A DNA stretch of 64,000 bases. It comes from DATFVA01 sp963832715 (GTDB taxonomy: Bacteria > Bacteroidota > Ignavibacteria > Ignavibacteriales > Ignavibacteriaceae). A program made the translations under genes and the position numbers. A model generated the notes under the pieces. It ran no database searches, was not told the origin of the DNA, and saw nothing but the letters and a program-made list of their open reading frames with translations. Shown here in pieces: positions 34,367 through 43,759 of the stretch; position 1 is the first letter of the stretch; each line of letters opens with the position of its first letter. The stretch spans positions 248,001-312,000 of the forward strand of contig CAWHVB010000003.1 of NCBI GenBank assembly GCA_963832715.1, given 5' to 3'.

Positions 34367-35833
34367 TTAGTGCAAAATCAGATAGTCATGAATGTACAAG
34401 AAAATTTTGGAAGCTGCATAGGAGGGAAACGTCTGAGCTGAAAAAAAGAAGCCGGGTTGTTGTAAAGAGGCCGATTCTAAATTAGCCCTTAGTTGGTACA
34501 AAGAAAAATCTCTCGATACCGGTACAGGAGGATCTACTGTATTATCCATTCCAAAAGGTGCGTACCAGAAAAATAGCTTCTTTGGTTGTGCCAGTGGAAC
34601 ATACTGAGGAAAAGTCGGATCTCCATCACGGTAGCCATCCCATTCCGGGCAGAAGTGGGTCAGCAGATCAGCATTGATATTTAACGAATCAAGAATATGC
34701 TGGACTACTCTAAGAGGCTCGTAAGAATCTATAGAATGGGGTTCATCCATTGTGTAATAATATTTCAATTTATTCCCTAAAGCTTCGAAAGACTTATTAT
34801 AAGTGATTATGCTATCCACCATATTAGTGTAATTAATTTGACCTTTAAAATATCTATTCCAGATACCATTTGGACCACCATCATAAACTTCAATCCGATC
34901 TACGAATAGCTGTTTATTTCCTAGCCATTGTATTTTAAATTGAACTTTAGCTCCAATATTAAAGGATAAACCGTCCGGTTCTTCCATTGAATAAGGCTTG
35001 AATATCGGAGTTTGTTCCTGAGGGTATTGATTTGCACTAAAGTAATTGGAATAATTATAATCAAGCAGATAGTCCCCGTAGTCCGTATCCAGGTCATCTG
35101 AAGTTAAAAGTCTGCTTGCTAATATATCCTCTCTCCAATGGTGCGAATCATCATAATAAGATGTGGTTACAAACAAAGAACATACCGGTACTGAAGTGCC
35201 AGAAGGAGAATCGATTTTTAATCTAAAGTCCGCCCTGTAAGGTATTGCCAGCGGATTCCAACCCGGCAGGGTATATGTATATCTTGGATATTGATAATAT
35301 TTAGGACCTTTTATTATTGTATCACCAACCTGCGTCGAATTATCGGTTTTGTACCCTGTAGTGCCATCAGGATCAGTATAATTTACACCGTGGTCTCGTC
35401 TGATACGCACATTTCCGGTTTCAGGGAATAGTAGGTCAACTTCTGCTTCCCATTTTCTATATTTAGCACTGGTGAAATAACTGATCCAGTCTATATTTTG
35501 CCATTGAGCGTCAATATATGATGCACCGGTTCCCGTTCCGGAATCATTTGCTGCATAGGTATATGGGAACAACATCAGGCTGTCAAAGTTGGACGCCTGA
35601 TTTAACTCGGGCACGCTTTTAACAACCCGCTGAAAAATTGAATTTACTCCCAGGTTTTTTACCTGGTAATATCGGTTATAGAAAGTATAATCCTGATCAC
35701 TGGAGGAAGCAATAAATGTTCCTACAATAAAATTATCTGAGCTCTGTAAAGTATCCTGTGCTTGTATATGGATTGAAATAGAAAAAACCATTACAGATAA
35801 AAGGACAATAGTTGATATGCGCCCACTTCCCAT
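34367..35833 (-). CDS. Secreted protein of unknown function, probably truncated at its C-terminus
   Basis: A 488-residue protein with a signal peptide (about residues 1-25, IQAQ). The middle ('WDYISYF'-like and 'YYYTMDEPHSIDSYEPLRVVQHIL', 'FFWYAPFGMD') suggests a large extracellular beta-rich or TIM-barrel-like protein, but I do not recognise a family. It ends abruptly ('KIFLYIHDYLILH') without the sorting domain found on the other secreted proteins here, so the gene may have lost its 3' part. It lies 13 bases after the stop of the beta-helix protein, in the same direction, and is probably co-transcribed with it. Confidence 0.6.
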   Translation of the reverse strand: MGSGRISTIVLLSVMVFSISIHIQAQDTLQSSDNFIVGTFIASSSDQDYTFYNRYYQVKNLGVNSIFQRVVKSVPELNQASNFDSLMLFPYTYAANDSGTGTGASYIDAQWQNIDWISYFTSAKYRKWEAEVDLLFPETGNVRIRRDHGVNYTDPDGTTGYKTDNSTQVGDTIIKGPKYYQYPRYTYTLPGWNPLAIPYRADFRLKIDSPSGTSVPVCSLFVTTSYYDDSHHWREDILASRLLTSDDLDTDYGDYLLDYNYSNYFSANQYPQEQTPIFKPYSMEEPDGLSFNIGAKVQFKIQWLGNKQLFVDRIEVYDGGPNGIWNRYFKGQINYTNMVDSIITYNKSFEALGNKLKYYYTMDEPHSIDSYEPLRVVQHILDSLNINADLLTHFCPEWDGYRDGDPTFPQYVPLAQPKKLFFWYAPFGMDNTVDPPVPVSRDFSLYQLRANLESASLQQPGFFFSAQTFPSYAASKIFLYIHDYLILH

Positions 35834-35846
35834 TTCTTACTCTTGT

Positions 35847-37580
35847 TTATTTTAAATAAATCATTTTATTTATGTCTGTAAAAACCGGAATATTTTGTTC
35901 ATTGCTTACCATTATTTGGTAGATATATATGCCCGATGCCAACCGGGATTTTCCGGATGCCGGATCACCGGGAACCTCCGGGGTGAATACCACCTCATAA
36001 TAACCTCCTTCCTGGTATTGGTTTACTAAGGTTTCAACTAGCTCCCCTTTTATATCATAAACATAAAGTTTAACATATCCTCTTTCCTTTAGATGATAAG
36101 AAATCCTTGTCGTTGGGTTAAATGGATTTGGATAATTCTGGTATAATCGATAATCACTAAATGTTGGGGGTTTATCACGGTTTATTGCGGTAAGCATTAC
36201 GTGCAGTTCGATTGAAGGCCCTGACTCATTCCCCTGGTTATCGATGGCGGTAAGTTTGAAGAAATAATCTGAGATGCCCTCAGGGATTATATTCAGGTAA
36301 AATGTATCAGTTACTGAGGCGGCTAGATTAGTTGAATCAATTGTGAAGCCCTGAATTGTATCCCTGTAAAGATTATAATGACTGAAATCAGCTTCGGTGT
36401 TTTTATCCCACCTTAAGATTATGTAATCAGTATCTAAAGCTGCAGTGAAGTTAACCGGTATTGCTGGTGCCAAATCATTATAAGCATAACGCTCACCGAA
36501 CGGCCCGCCGTATATTCCAATATCACTCCTACTCCCGTCGACATCTAATATCGCTGGATCCCCGGCATCAATAAGCGGTGAGAACATCTGGAGGTGAAAA
36601 TCCAAACTATCCGGATTCCTAAACATTGGGTTCGAATTAATATTTGTACTATCAGCAGTGAAATTCTTATAGTTGATTTGATTATTCCAGAGATTATTAT
36701 ATTTAACTGTTATGAAAGAGCCTCCCCCAACATCATACCTGATGCCATTTGTGGTATTTTCAATATGGTTGTTTCTTATGTCCAGATCAGCTCCAAATAT
36801 GCCATCATCCCAATTTCCATTTACCCCTAAGATGACATTATTCTGAATAATATCTGAGTAGGAGAACATCGCAAAATCACCATTGCCATAAAACAGGTTA
36901 TTTTTTAAGATTGAGTTCGTACCACCATAAGCATCGGTACAGGAATTACATATAACTACATTATTCAGAAATGTGGCCCTGGAATTTGTTCCGCCACCTA
37001 ACCCATAAGAAGGATTAATCGCATATACAATATTTCCCTTGATAATTGCCTGAGAGAATAAATTGGAAATTCCCTCTGTAGTATTTAGAACGATATTCTT
37101 AAATATTAGGGGTTTGTTCTGAAAAGCTGTCCATACTTCTATTCCCCATTCTGCATCCTGAATTTTACAAAATTGAACTGCTAAGTTTCTATTACCGCCA
37201 CCAACATAGATGCCTATACCAGTATTACTATTAAACGAATAAATATTAAAATTCGAAAGTACACAGCTATCGGCTACTTGTATACTGTAACCTGGATAAT
37301 TTAATATGTTCCTTGTATCAATAATGCAGCTATCTGAGCCAGCTCCGATTAAGGATAGTCCATCGATCATATCTACAACTTCTTCATAAACCCCATTTGC
37401 CACATAAATTGTATCCCCAAATGAGGAGATATTTATTGCACTCATAATTGAATCTGCAGCTGTCTCCCAGGTAAGGTAAGGAGGCGTGTTGCTGCCTGAG
37501 TGGCTGACATAACGGACTGAAGCAATTGACAATTGACAATTAATAATTAACAATGAGAAGAAAAGTAGTAGTTTTTTCAT
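35847..37580 (-). CDS. Secreted parallel beta-helix protein with fibronectin-like and sorting domains
   Basis: A 577-residue protein. Residues 1-21 are a signal peptide. Residues about 25-360 are a right-handed beta-helix of the pectin-lyase/DUF1565 type ('YVSHSGSNTPPYLTWETAADSI', then repeated N-rich turns such as 'ILKNNLFYGNG' and 'IRNNHIENTTNGI'). Residues about 370-465 are a fibronectin type III module ('APAIPVNFTAALDTDYIILRWDKN'), and about 480-577 the sorting domain ('YRLYQNYPNPFNPTTRISYHL'). An extra segment of about ten residues ('VPGDPASGK') is inserted in the sorting domain. Beta-helix proteins of this sort often bind or cleave polysaccharides; no catalytic residues can be assigned. 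Confidence 0.8.
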   Translation of the reverse strand: MKKLLLFFSLLIINCQLSIASVRYVSHSGSNTPPYLTWETAADSIMSAINISSFGDTIYVANGVYEEVVDMIDGLSLIGAGSDSCIIDTRNILNYPGYSIQVADSCVLSNFNIYSFNSNTGIGIYVGGGNRNLAVQFCKIQDAEWGIEVWTAFQNKPLIFKNIVLNTTEGISNLFSQAIIKGNIVYAINPSYGLGGGTNSRATFLNNVVICNSCTDAYGGTNSILKNNLFYGNGDFAMFSYSDIIQNNVILGVNGNWDDGIFGADLDIRNNHIENTTNGIRYDVGGGSFITVKYNNLWNNQINYKNFTADSTNINSNPMFRNPDSLDFHLQMFSPLIDAGDPAILDVDGSRSDIGIYGGPFGERYAYNDLAPAIPVNFTAALDTDYIILRWDKNTEADFSHYNLYRDTIQGFTIDSTNLAASVTDTFYLNIIPEGISDYFFKLTAIDNQGNESGPSIELHVMLTAINRDKPPTFSDYRLYQNYPNPFNPTTRISYHLKERGYVKLYVYDIKGELVETLVNQYQEGGYYEVVFTPEVPGDPASGKSRLASGIYIYQIMVSNEQNIPVFTDINKMIYLK

Positions 37581-37900
37581 ATTTGACTCCTATGCAGGCA
37601 GGATTTTGCCGAATAAATGAAATCCAACAAATTAAGTAAGGTGTAAATTTGTTTCAGTATCATCTTATCCCCTAAAGGTTTTGATGAATTCCCTGTAGTA
37701 CCCAAAAAAGAGTACCCCGGCCATATTTTTTAATTTTACCGAAAGAAGTAGTATTTGAGGATAAAGATATCGGTAAAGGTGTCATATAATATATATAAGA
37801 TTTATTTATTCCGCATCAGTATAAGTAGCAATAGTGTCAAATTATTTTTCCCCTAAAACCTGTATTTTTTATTAATACAATTTAATCATAGCATAAATCA

Positions 37901-37952
37901 GTCCGGCTTATATCAGGCTTATTTCCTTCTCTATACCAACTATTTCTAAGCA
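37901..37952. repeat. 52-bp direct repeat, copy 1
   Basis: An exact 52-base match to 38201-38252, exactly 300 bases apart, beginning GTCCGGCTTATATCAGGCTT. Similarity continues imperfectly for about 25 bases after the exact block. Confidence 0.95.
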
Positions 37953-38040
37953 AAACAATAGGACAATTTTAGGTAAAAGTCGGTGGTAATCCGGTTGATC
38001 TCCTCTATATATTGCTAAGTAAATAGAAATTAAACATAAA

Positions 38041-38105
38041 CCGTTAAAACGGTTGGTGTAGTTGTCCTGTAATCTGCCTGCACCTCGATAAATCGAGGTG
38101 TTAAC
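38041..38105. repeat. REP-like palindrome pair, copy 1
   Basis: CCGTTAAAACGG (38041-38052) and CACCTCGATAAATCGAGGTG (38081-38100) followed by TTAACCTTTT. Each is a small hairpin with an A-rich loop. Confidence 0.8.
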
Positions 38106-38200
38106 CTTTTGACGAATTACTGGTATTTCTCTGCAAAGGATTTAACTCTATGATGTTCTTTTTTGATTCTTAGTATACAGTATCACTTTAACCGTAATTA

Positions 38201-38252
38201 GTCCGGCTTATATCAGGCTTATTTCCTTCTCTATACCAACTATTTCTAAGCA
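38201..38252. repeat. 52-bp direct repeat, copy 2
   Basis: Second exact copy of the block at 37901-37952. Both copies are followed downstream by a 'GTAATCCG-TTGATCT' stretch and a pair of palindromes, so a unit of about 300 bases appears duplicated with later insertions in this copy. Confidence 0.95.
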
Positions 38253-38423
38253 CAACGTTGGGACAACTTTGGTTAAATGGCGGACAAGAATGACTTTTTG
38301 AAAAGCAAGGGTTACTGCCTAAAAATATTTTGCATCAGGGCGAAAGATTAAAGAATCTTTTCCCCTCCGTTTGCCAGTGATAGTAATCCGATTGATCTAT
38401 AAACGGTTTAGCAAGTTTTGATA

Positions 38424-38493
38424 AACTGTTAAAACAGTTACACTGAATTTTAAATACTTATATCACCGGGATAAATCCCGGCGTTAACCTTTT
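38424..38493. repeat. REP-like palindrome pair, copy 2
   Basis: AACTGTTAAAACAGTT (38424-38439) and CCGGGATAAATCCCGG (38466-38481) followed by CGTTAACCTTTT. Loops and flanks match copy 1 while stem bases changed on both arms, which indicates selection or a structural constraint on pairing. Confidence 0.8.
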
Positions 38494-39063
38494 AACTTCC
38501 CTTCAAGGCAGCCCAGATTGCTAATAATGTTCTTTCTTCTATATTAGATCAGGGGTTAATGTTAACTACACAGATTCCAAATGCTATAACGCTGTCATTC
38601 GGTAATAATATATGTAACCGGGAACTTTAAGGAGATGATCTTTGCATAGTATAAAAATTTGACAGAATAAAACGCAATCAGGGTTCCTGGAAAAAAACGT
38701 AACGTGGAAACAAAGACCGGGAAATCTGTCCAGGATTTCTCCCTTCGGTCGGAATGACAAAAACCCTTCTTAGTTAGCTCCTAAAGAAATACGGGAGGTT
38801 TAGCATTTATTAGCCGCGAAGATCTGCCTGCCTGACGGCATAGGCTGGCACGCTCCCTTCGGAATGACTTTTCCTTACTTTTTGGTCAGCCTCAAGTTAT
38901 AACGTTTAATGCGTTGCCTATTAATAGCAGTATCTAAAGCCGCGGGGTTAATCTTCGATGGACAAGAAAGCATTACACTACGACAAGAAACATGTGGTTG
39001 AATATAGGCGGATTAGTGACATTAGGTTGCCTTTTGATGTCACTCGGTGGTTAAAAGACAAGT

Positions 39064-39786
39064 TTAATCGGAGAGGAAATAATATATGAGGAATCCGAAG
39101 CCGACCTGAAGAGCACCGAAAGTAATACCGCTGATCAAATCATATTTATGGGTTTGATCGAGATCGTGCTTATCTCCATAAAACTGGTATTGATCAAAAT
39201 AATCATCGGCTTTGAGTTTATAGTAAGCAGTCACTCCACCCAGAGCAAGGATTCCACCGACAAGTATTTTGAAAACGTTCTTTTCGAAGAAGTTTTTTCC
39301 TGCTGCTTGTCCGGTAAAATTCAGGTTAACTTTTTCACCGGGATTAAGTTCGTCAACTGTTAAGAGCTTATCTTCATATCCAGGCTTCTTCAGAACAATT
39401 GTGTCATTATTAACCGGAAGGAATAAGGGAGTGTGACCTATTAAGGAACTATCCTGATAGACATAAACATCCTGCGGATCAGTATCGAGGTAAACTTCAG
39501 ATTTGAAATGATAAGATAAAACCGTATCACGGCAGTTCTCTAAATTTAATGAGTCTCGGTATGATTTTGCATCCCACCTGTCGGATTCTTCCATAACGAC
39601 AATATCATATACTCCCCTTTCAAGTTCGAGCTCAGTGTTTCCCCTTCCGGCAAGTTCATTATTTACATAGATCTTAGAAGAAGGAATATCAGTTTTGATC
39701 AACACTTTCGATTTGCACTCCTGTCCGTACGTACATAATACAGGAAAAATAAATAGCATTAAAAATGTAATTTTATTTAAATTCAT
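39064..39786 (-). CDS. PEGA-domain envelope protein
   Basis: A 240-residue protein. The signal sequence ends near 'CTYGQ'. Two PEGA-like beta modules follow ('VLIKTDIPSSKIYVNNELAGRGNTELEL', and 'VYLDTDPQDVYVYQDSSLIGHTPLFLPV' to about residue 160). Two hydrophobic segments lie near the end ('FKILVGGILALGGVTAYY' and 'ITFGALQVGFGFLIYYFL'). ATG 39786 is chosen over ATG 39810 because AGG lies just before it and the longer start adds non-signal residues. The start overlaps the upstream lipoprotein gene. PEGA domains are common in surface and envelope proteins, but the role here is unknown. Confidence 0.72.
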   Translation of the reverse strand: MNLNKITFLMLFIFPVLCTYGQECKSKVLIKTDIPSSKIYVNNELAGRGNTELELERGVYDIVVMEESDRWDAKSYRDSLNLENCRDTVLSYHFKSEVYLDTDPQDVYVYQDSSLIGHTPLFLPVNNDTIVLKKPGYEDKLLTVDELNPGEKVNLNFTGQAAGKNFFEKNVFKILVGGILALGGVTAYYKLKADDYFDQYQFYGDKHDLDQTHKYDLISGITFGALQVGFGFLIYYFLSD

Positions 39787-40918
39787 AAGCCTGTAATTCT
39801 CCACGGTCAAAACCTACAAATAATGTATTTCTGAAGATGAGGGGGGATAATTTATTTCTTCCATCGAGAAGAAATGTACGTGTAATCTCACCATTTTTTC
39901 TATCAACAAAATAAAATTTATCATTCAGGTCGGGAACTACAAGGAAGTTAGCTGTAGCATAAGGAGTAGCATTTAATATCCCTCCTGTAGAGACTTTCCA
40001 AAGCTGAGTACCATCCGACTTATTAATACAAAAAAGATCTCCATTGAGATTACCAAAATAAATTACGGACGAGGTAACCGATGGAGTCATTATAATTCTT
40101 GCACCGGAAGAGAACTTCCAATTAACCCTGCCACTTTCGAGATCGACTGCATAAAGGTTTCCATCATCGCTGCCTGCATAGGCATTATTTCCGGAGACGG
40201 CCGTACCGCTGAAGAATGATTTACCAATTTTCCTCCTATACTTTATCTTACCGTCAACAGCATTTATTCCAAGGAGTTCACCATCATCATTTCCAAAAAC
40301 GATAATGTCATTCCCCATTGACGGAGAGCTATGCACCATCGATTTAGTTTCTGTTTTCCACACCTCATTACCATTCATATCGTATTTATAGATGTTTCCT
40401 TTTTCAGTATTAAATATTACAGCTTCAGGTGTACCAATTATCTGGGTGAGGCATCTTCCTTCAACCTGAACATCATGCTGTATCTCACCAGCCACATAAT
40501 CATAGTATACCAGGTGCGTCACGTTTTCATCGTCGTCAGCAGCTGCATATATAACATAAAACTTATAAATGAACGGCGATGTGAAGATAGTCCCCCGGTT
40601 TTTAAGCTGACCTACTTTCTTCCCGGTTTCAAAGTTATAACAGTAGATCCGGCCGGACAGATCACTAACAAAAACAAGTGAATCATATACAACAACCGAT
40701 GAATTAGTAAAACTCCCATTAGCATCATTCTGCCATTTCAGTGAAAGTGAATCTGAAACATTCTGATCAGCGACAAATTCGCGTCCCGGATTTTTGCCGA
40801 AACTTGTATAAGCATTTTCGTCACGGTGAGCGGTAGTCCTGATCAGAGAAGTTACACATCCTGCATTAAGCAGGGTAAAAATGAGCAATATGAATTTAAG
40901 AGATTTCAAAAGTCCCAT
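39773..40918 (-). CDS. BamB-like PQQ-repeat beta-propeller lipoprotein
   Basis: A 381-residue lipoprotein with lipobox LNAGC (cysteine near residue 21). The rest is an eight-bladed-type propeller with PQQ/quinoprotein-like repeats, e.g. 'NSSVVVYDSLVFVSDLSGRIYCYNFETGKKV', 'GDGNLYAVDLESGRVNWKF'-like and 'GDLFCINKSDGTQLWKVSTGG'. The fold matches BamB of the outer-membrane assembly machine. It lies between a protein with a BamA-type barrel and the PEGA protein, with overlaps on both sides, so the three form an envelope operon. A true role in barrel assembly is inference. Confidence 0.78.
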   Translation of the reverse strand: MGLLKSLKFILLIFTLLNAGCVTSLIRTTAHRDENAYTSFGKNPGREFVADQNVSDSLSLKWQNDANGSFTNSSVVVYDSLVFVSDLSGRIYCYNFETGKKVGQLKNRGTIFTSPFIYKFYVIYAAADDDENVTHLVYYDYVAGEIQHDVQVEGRCLTQIIGTPEAVIFNTEKGNIYKYDMNGNEVWKTETKSMVHSSPSMGNDIIVFGNDDGELLGINAVDGKIKYRRKIGKSFFSGTAVSGNNAYAGSDDGNLYAVDLESGRVNWKFSSGARIIMTPSVTSSVIYFGNLNGDLFCINKSDGTQLWKVSTGGILNATPYATANFLVVPDLNDKFYFVDRKNGEITRTFLLDGRNKLSPLIFRNTLFVGFDRGELQAYEFK

Positions 40919-43719
40919 CCGAAGAAAAATTGATAAAAGAGTCCCGGCTGAAAGCTTGAGAGGTTATCCTCAATTTTTTTCCCGATATCATACCTCAAGA
41001 CTATAACGCCGAGCAGATTCATCCTGAAACCGAACCCGACGCTGCCGAGTGTCTGATCGTAATGTTCATCCCAGGCACCTCCAAAATCAGAAAATACAGC
41101 TCCTCTAATTCCCCAAAAACCAAGATTCACGAATGGAAATTTGATATTAATCTGATCTATCATCGGAAAACGCAGCTCGAGCGAGGATATCCATAGTTTT
41201 TCTCCGCGTATCGACCATCTCGGCCATCCTCTTAAATCCCAGCTGCCCCCCATAAAATATCTGCGGGCTTCTTTCCCCTGGTTATAAAATAGTGCACCCC
41301 GGAAAGCAATAGTTGTAGTAAAGCCTATCCTGTAGTACTGCCTGTAATCTGCGATTGCGGTAAAGAAGTTAACATTACTGTATTTAACATCGCTTGTATA
41401 GCCGAACAGGAGCCTTGCTCTCACTCCATCAAGAGGACCTGTAGGTCCCCAAATTGAATTATCAGCCACATAAGAAATACTGTTGCTTAAAAGCAGGGCC
41501 TTCCTCTCAATGACCCCCTGTATTACTTCTTTATCACTGTTTGCAATAGAAACACCGGTCTCAATCCTCTGAAACTTTGACAAAGGAAAATCGAGCACAA
41601 AGAAACCGCCGAAACTTCTTTCATAAAAATATTCATCAGATTCCCTAATATCGTACCTGTTACCGCTGAAGTGAAAGACACCAAAGCCGTAATTTGTTCT
41701 TTTGCTTAAATCGATTCGCTCAAGCATGATATTGAAGCTTTTTAGAAAATCACTCTGAACATTAGCTGTGTTATAGATGAGAAAATAATAATTATCATCT
41801 CCCAGAAGGTCGCTCAGAGAAAGTACGGCGCCTCCCCTGGTTCCGTATACAGGATCAGTTGTAACATCACTCTGCGCATAATCAAGTGTATATTCTTTTT
41901 CATACTTATATTTTTCTTTTTCAGCATAAACTTTAAGCTCCGACTCTTCCCATTTACCTTGTGTAGAATCAAAATTCATTACGATCCTAAAGGTTGAATC
42001 CTCAGGGATCGAATCTATCTTATCCTTATACAGGTTGAAAGAAAATTTTTCGAATCCTGAAAATGTAATTGAAGCAGAATCAATATACCTGGGATAAAAT
42101 GCACTCGTAATGAAATGGGTTACTTTCCAGACAGAATCTGAAAATGAATTATTTACAAACTTCATCCTCCAGATATTCTGAACCTTATCGAGATCCGAGG
42201 TAAACAGCAGAGTCTTTTTATCGGGAGAAAGAACGGGTGAAGATTCGTTGGCTGCCAGGTTGGTTATATATTCTATCCTGTGATTGTTGATGTTGTAAGA
42301 AAAAAGGTTGTAATATCTTTCATTTTTACCGGATGTTCTATCAGATGAAAAAATAATCTGCGAATCCGTCATTCCGAACACAGGGTCTCGTTCGTCATAA
42401 TAATCATTAGTCAGCCTTGTCAGCTTCTCTTTGTCCAGATCATAAATATATAAATCGCTGAAACCCTTCTGATCAATAGCCTGGAACACGACCCTTTTAC
42501 CATCTTCAGAGAATTTCGGTGAGGTAATGTTAATCAGGTTTTCATCATGGAAATCGAACTCCACTTCATCAGCCGGGATTGAATAGAAATGGATGGCATC
42601 AGTAGCACCTGACTTTGTAACAAATGCTACGAGTCCGTCTTTTGATATATCAATCGATGATTGAAAGAGGTGAAAGGCCTCGAATTCCGCAGTCTTTTCA
42701 CCACGTATTACAAGCTCTGGTTCCAGGTCGGATTTTTTTTCTACATTAATTTTCATCCTGTAGAGTGAAGAATAACCATCGCGGTTTGCAGGGAAATAGA
42801 GCCAGGTATCACCGTTAATCCTGTAAGGCACCGGGGAAAAATTAAAGCCGAAATGCGTAAGCTGCTGAGCAGAGTGTTCCAGGGGCGATTTATCGGCAAG
42901 AAGAGGATAGTATTTTCGTTTTAAATAAAACAGCCACTCTGAATCAATTTCTTCGATTGATTTTCCAAGAGTATACTCAAGAACTTTAGTAAAATCACTG
43001 TTCATCCAGATATTATCTATCAGGATCATTACTTTTTCCGGTCCGTATTTGTCTTCCACAAAGTGAAGGAAGTTCTGTCCCTCCTTATACATCAGGAAAG
43101 TGCCGTAGATATTATACATATCCTCGAGGTTCACAAAGTAATTATTTATTACGGCGTCTCTCATTACCATTTCTGCCTGAGCATCAATATCTGTCGACAT
43201 ATATTCAGCCAGACCTTCTGTGAACCAGAGAGGAGGAAACCTGTCGGTTGGCAGACGATGATCGGAAAGGATATGAATAACCTTTGTTGTCATAAAAACA
43301 TGTACAAGCTCGTGTCTTATGACATGCTTAAAATCGTGTATAGATCCCGTGTAGGGGATTACAACCCGCCCTTTAAGGAATTCGAAAAAGCCGCCGACTG
43401 CATCCGGAATTAGTCCCGGAGTTGTATTCGTCTGCTGAAAATGGAGAGAGGTATTATAGAAAATAAGAGGGATCGGTTTTGTTACCAGGTTATCAAATTT
43501 CACCTTCAATTCGTCATACGCATCTTCGGCATACGACGCACCTATCTCAGCTATCTCCTCAAACTCACCGTAGTAATAAATATTAAAATGGTCTGTGCGG
43601 AGGACCTTCCAGTCGAATTTCTGATACTGCACCTTATTTCTGCCGAAATAATAGAGCTGGGCCTCGGCGGTGCAGGATAAAATTATGAGTAAAAATAAAA
43701 TCAGTCTAATGAATTTCAC
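40906..43719 (-). CDS. Gluzincin/TolB-propeller/outer-membrane-barrel fusion protein
   Basis: A 937-residue protein. Signal peptide about residues 1-20. Residues about 35-290 are a zinc metallopeptidase-like domain with HELVH and, 29 residues on, 'WFTEGLAEYMS' supplying the third ligand Glu (gluzincin pattern). Residues about 300-590 are TolB/WD40-like propeller repeats ('SSPVLSPDKKTLLFTSD', 'RDPVFGMTDSQIIFSSDRTSG'). Residues about 640-937 look like a BamA/surface-antigen barrel ('GGSWDLRGWPRWSIRGEKLW', 'FSDFGGAWDE') that ends in an aromatic residue, as outer-membrane barrels do. It probably sits in the outer membrane with the protease on the periplasmic or external face. It overlaps the BamB-like gene by 13 bases. 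Substrate unknown. Confidence 0.8.
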   Translation of the reverse strand: MKFIRLILFLLIILSCTAEAQLYYFGRNKVQYQKFDWKVLRTDHFNIYYYGEFEEIAEIGASYAEDAYDELKVKFDNLVTKPIPLIFYNTSLHFQQTNTTPGLIPDAVGGFFEFLKGRVVIPYTGSIHDFKHVIRHELVHVFMTTKVIHILSDHRLPTDRFPPLWFTEGLAEYMSTDIDAQAEMVMRDAVINNYFVNLEDMYNIYGTFLMYKEGQNFLHFVEDKYGPEKVMILIDNIWMNSDFTKVLEYTLGKSIEEIDSEWLFYLKRKYYPLLADKSPLEHSAQQLTHFGFNFSPVPYRINGDTWLYFPANRDGYSSLYRMKINVEKKSDLEPELVIRGEKTAEFEAFHLFQSSIDISKDGLVAFVTKSGATDAIHFYSIPADEVEFDFHDENLINITSPKFSEDGKRVVFQAIDQKGFSDLYIYDLDKEKLTRLTNDYYDERDPVFGMTDSQIIFSSDRTSGKNERYYNLFSYNINNHRIEYITNLAANESSPVLSPDKKTLLFTSDLDKVQNIWRMKFVNNSFSDSVWKVTHFITSAFYPRYIDSASITFSGFEKFSFNLYKDKIDSIPEDSTFRIVMNFDSTQGKWEESELKVYAEKEKYKYEKEYTLDYAQSDVTTDPVYGTRGGAVLSLSDLLGDDNYYFLIYNTANVQSDFLKSFNIMLERIDLSKRTNYGFGVFHFSGNRYDIRESDEYFYERSFGGFFVLDFPLSKFQRIETGVSIANSDKEVIQGVIERKALLLSNSISYVADNSIWGPTGPLDGVRARLLFGYTSDVKYSNVNFFTAIADYRQYYRIGFTTTIAFRGALFYNQGKEARRYFMGGSWDLRGWPRWSIRGEKLWISSLELRFPMIDQINIKFPFVNLGFWGIRGAVFSDFGGAWDEHYDQTLGSVGFGFRMNLLGVIVLRYDIGKKIEDNLSSFQPGLFYQFFFGWDF

Positions 43720-43759
43720 AGGCCCTTCATAATTTATTAAACAACGGATATGAAAGGAT

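Larger units (their letters stand above)
37581..39063. other. 1.5-kb gene-free region with duplicated block and REP-like palindromes
   Basis: No ORF with coding character was found. It holds a roughly 300-base block present twice (see the direct-repeat and palindrome entries) and near 38720-38880 fragments such as 'TCTCCCTTCGGTCGGAATGAC' style inverted segments and CCTGCCTGACGGCATAGGCTGGCA. These are the kinds of dispersed palindromes seen as remnants of mobile repeats in this phylum. It may be a graveyard of small non-autonomous elements. Confidence 0.65.

Noticed and set aside
37581..39063. Possible insertion sequence in the gene-free region
   Set aside because: No transposase frame, even broken, could be recognised; only palindromes and a direct repeat are visible.
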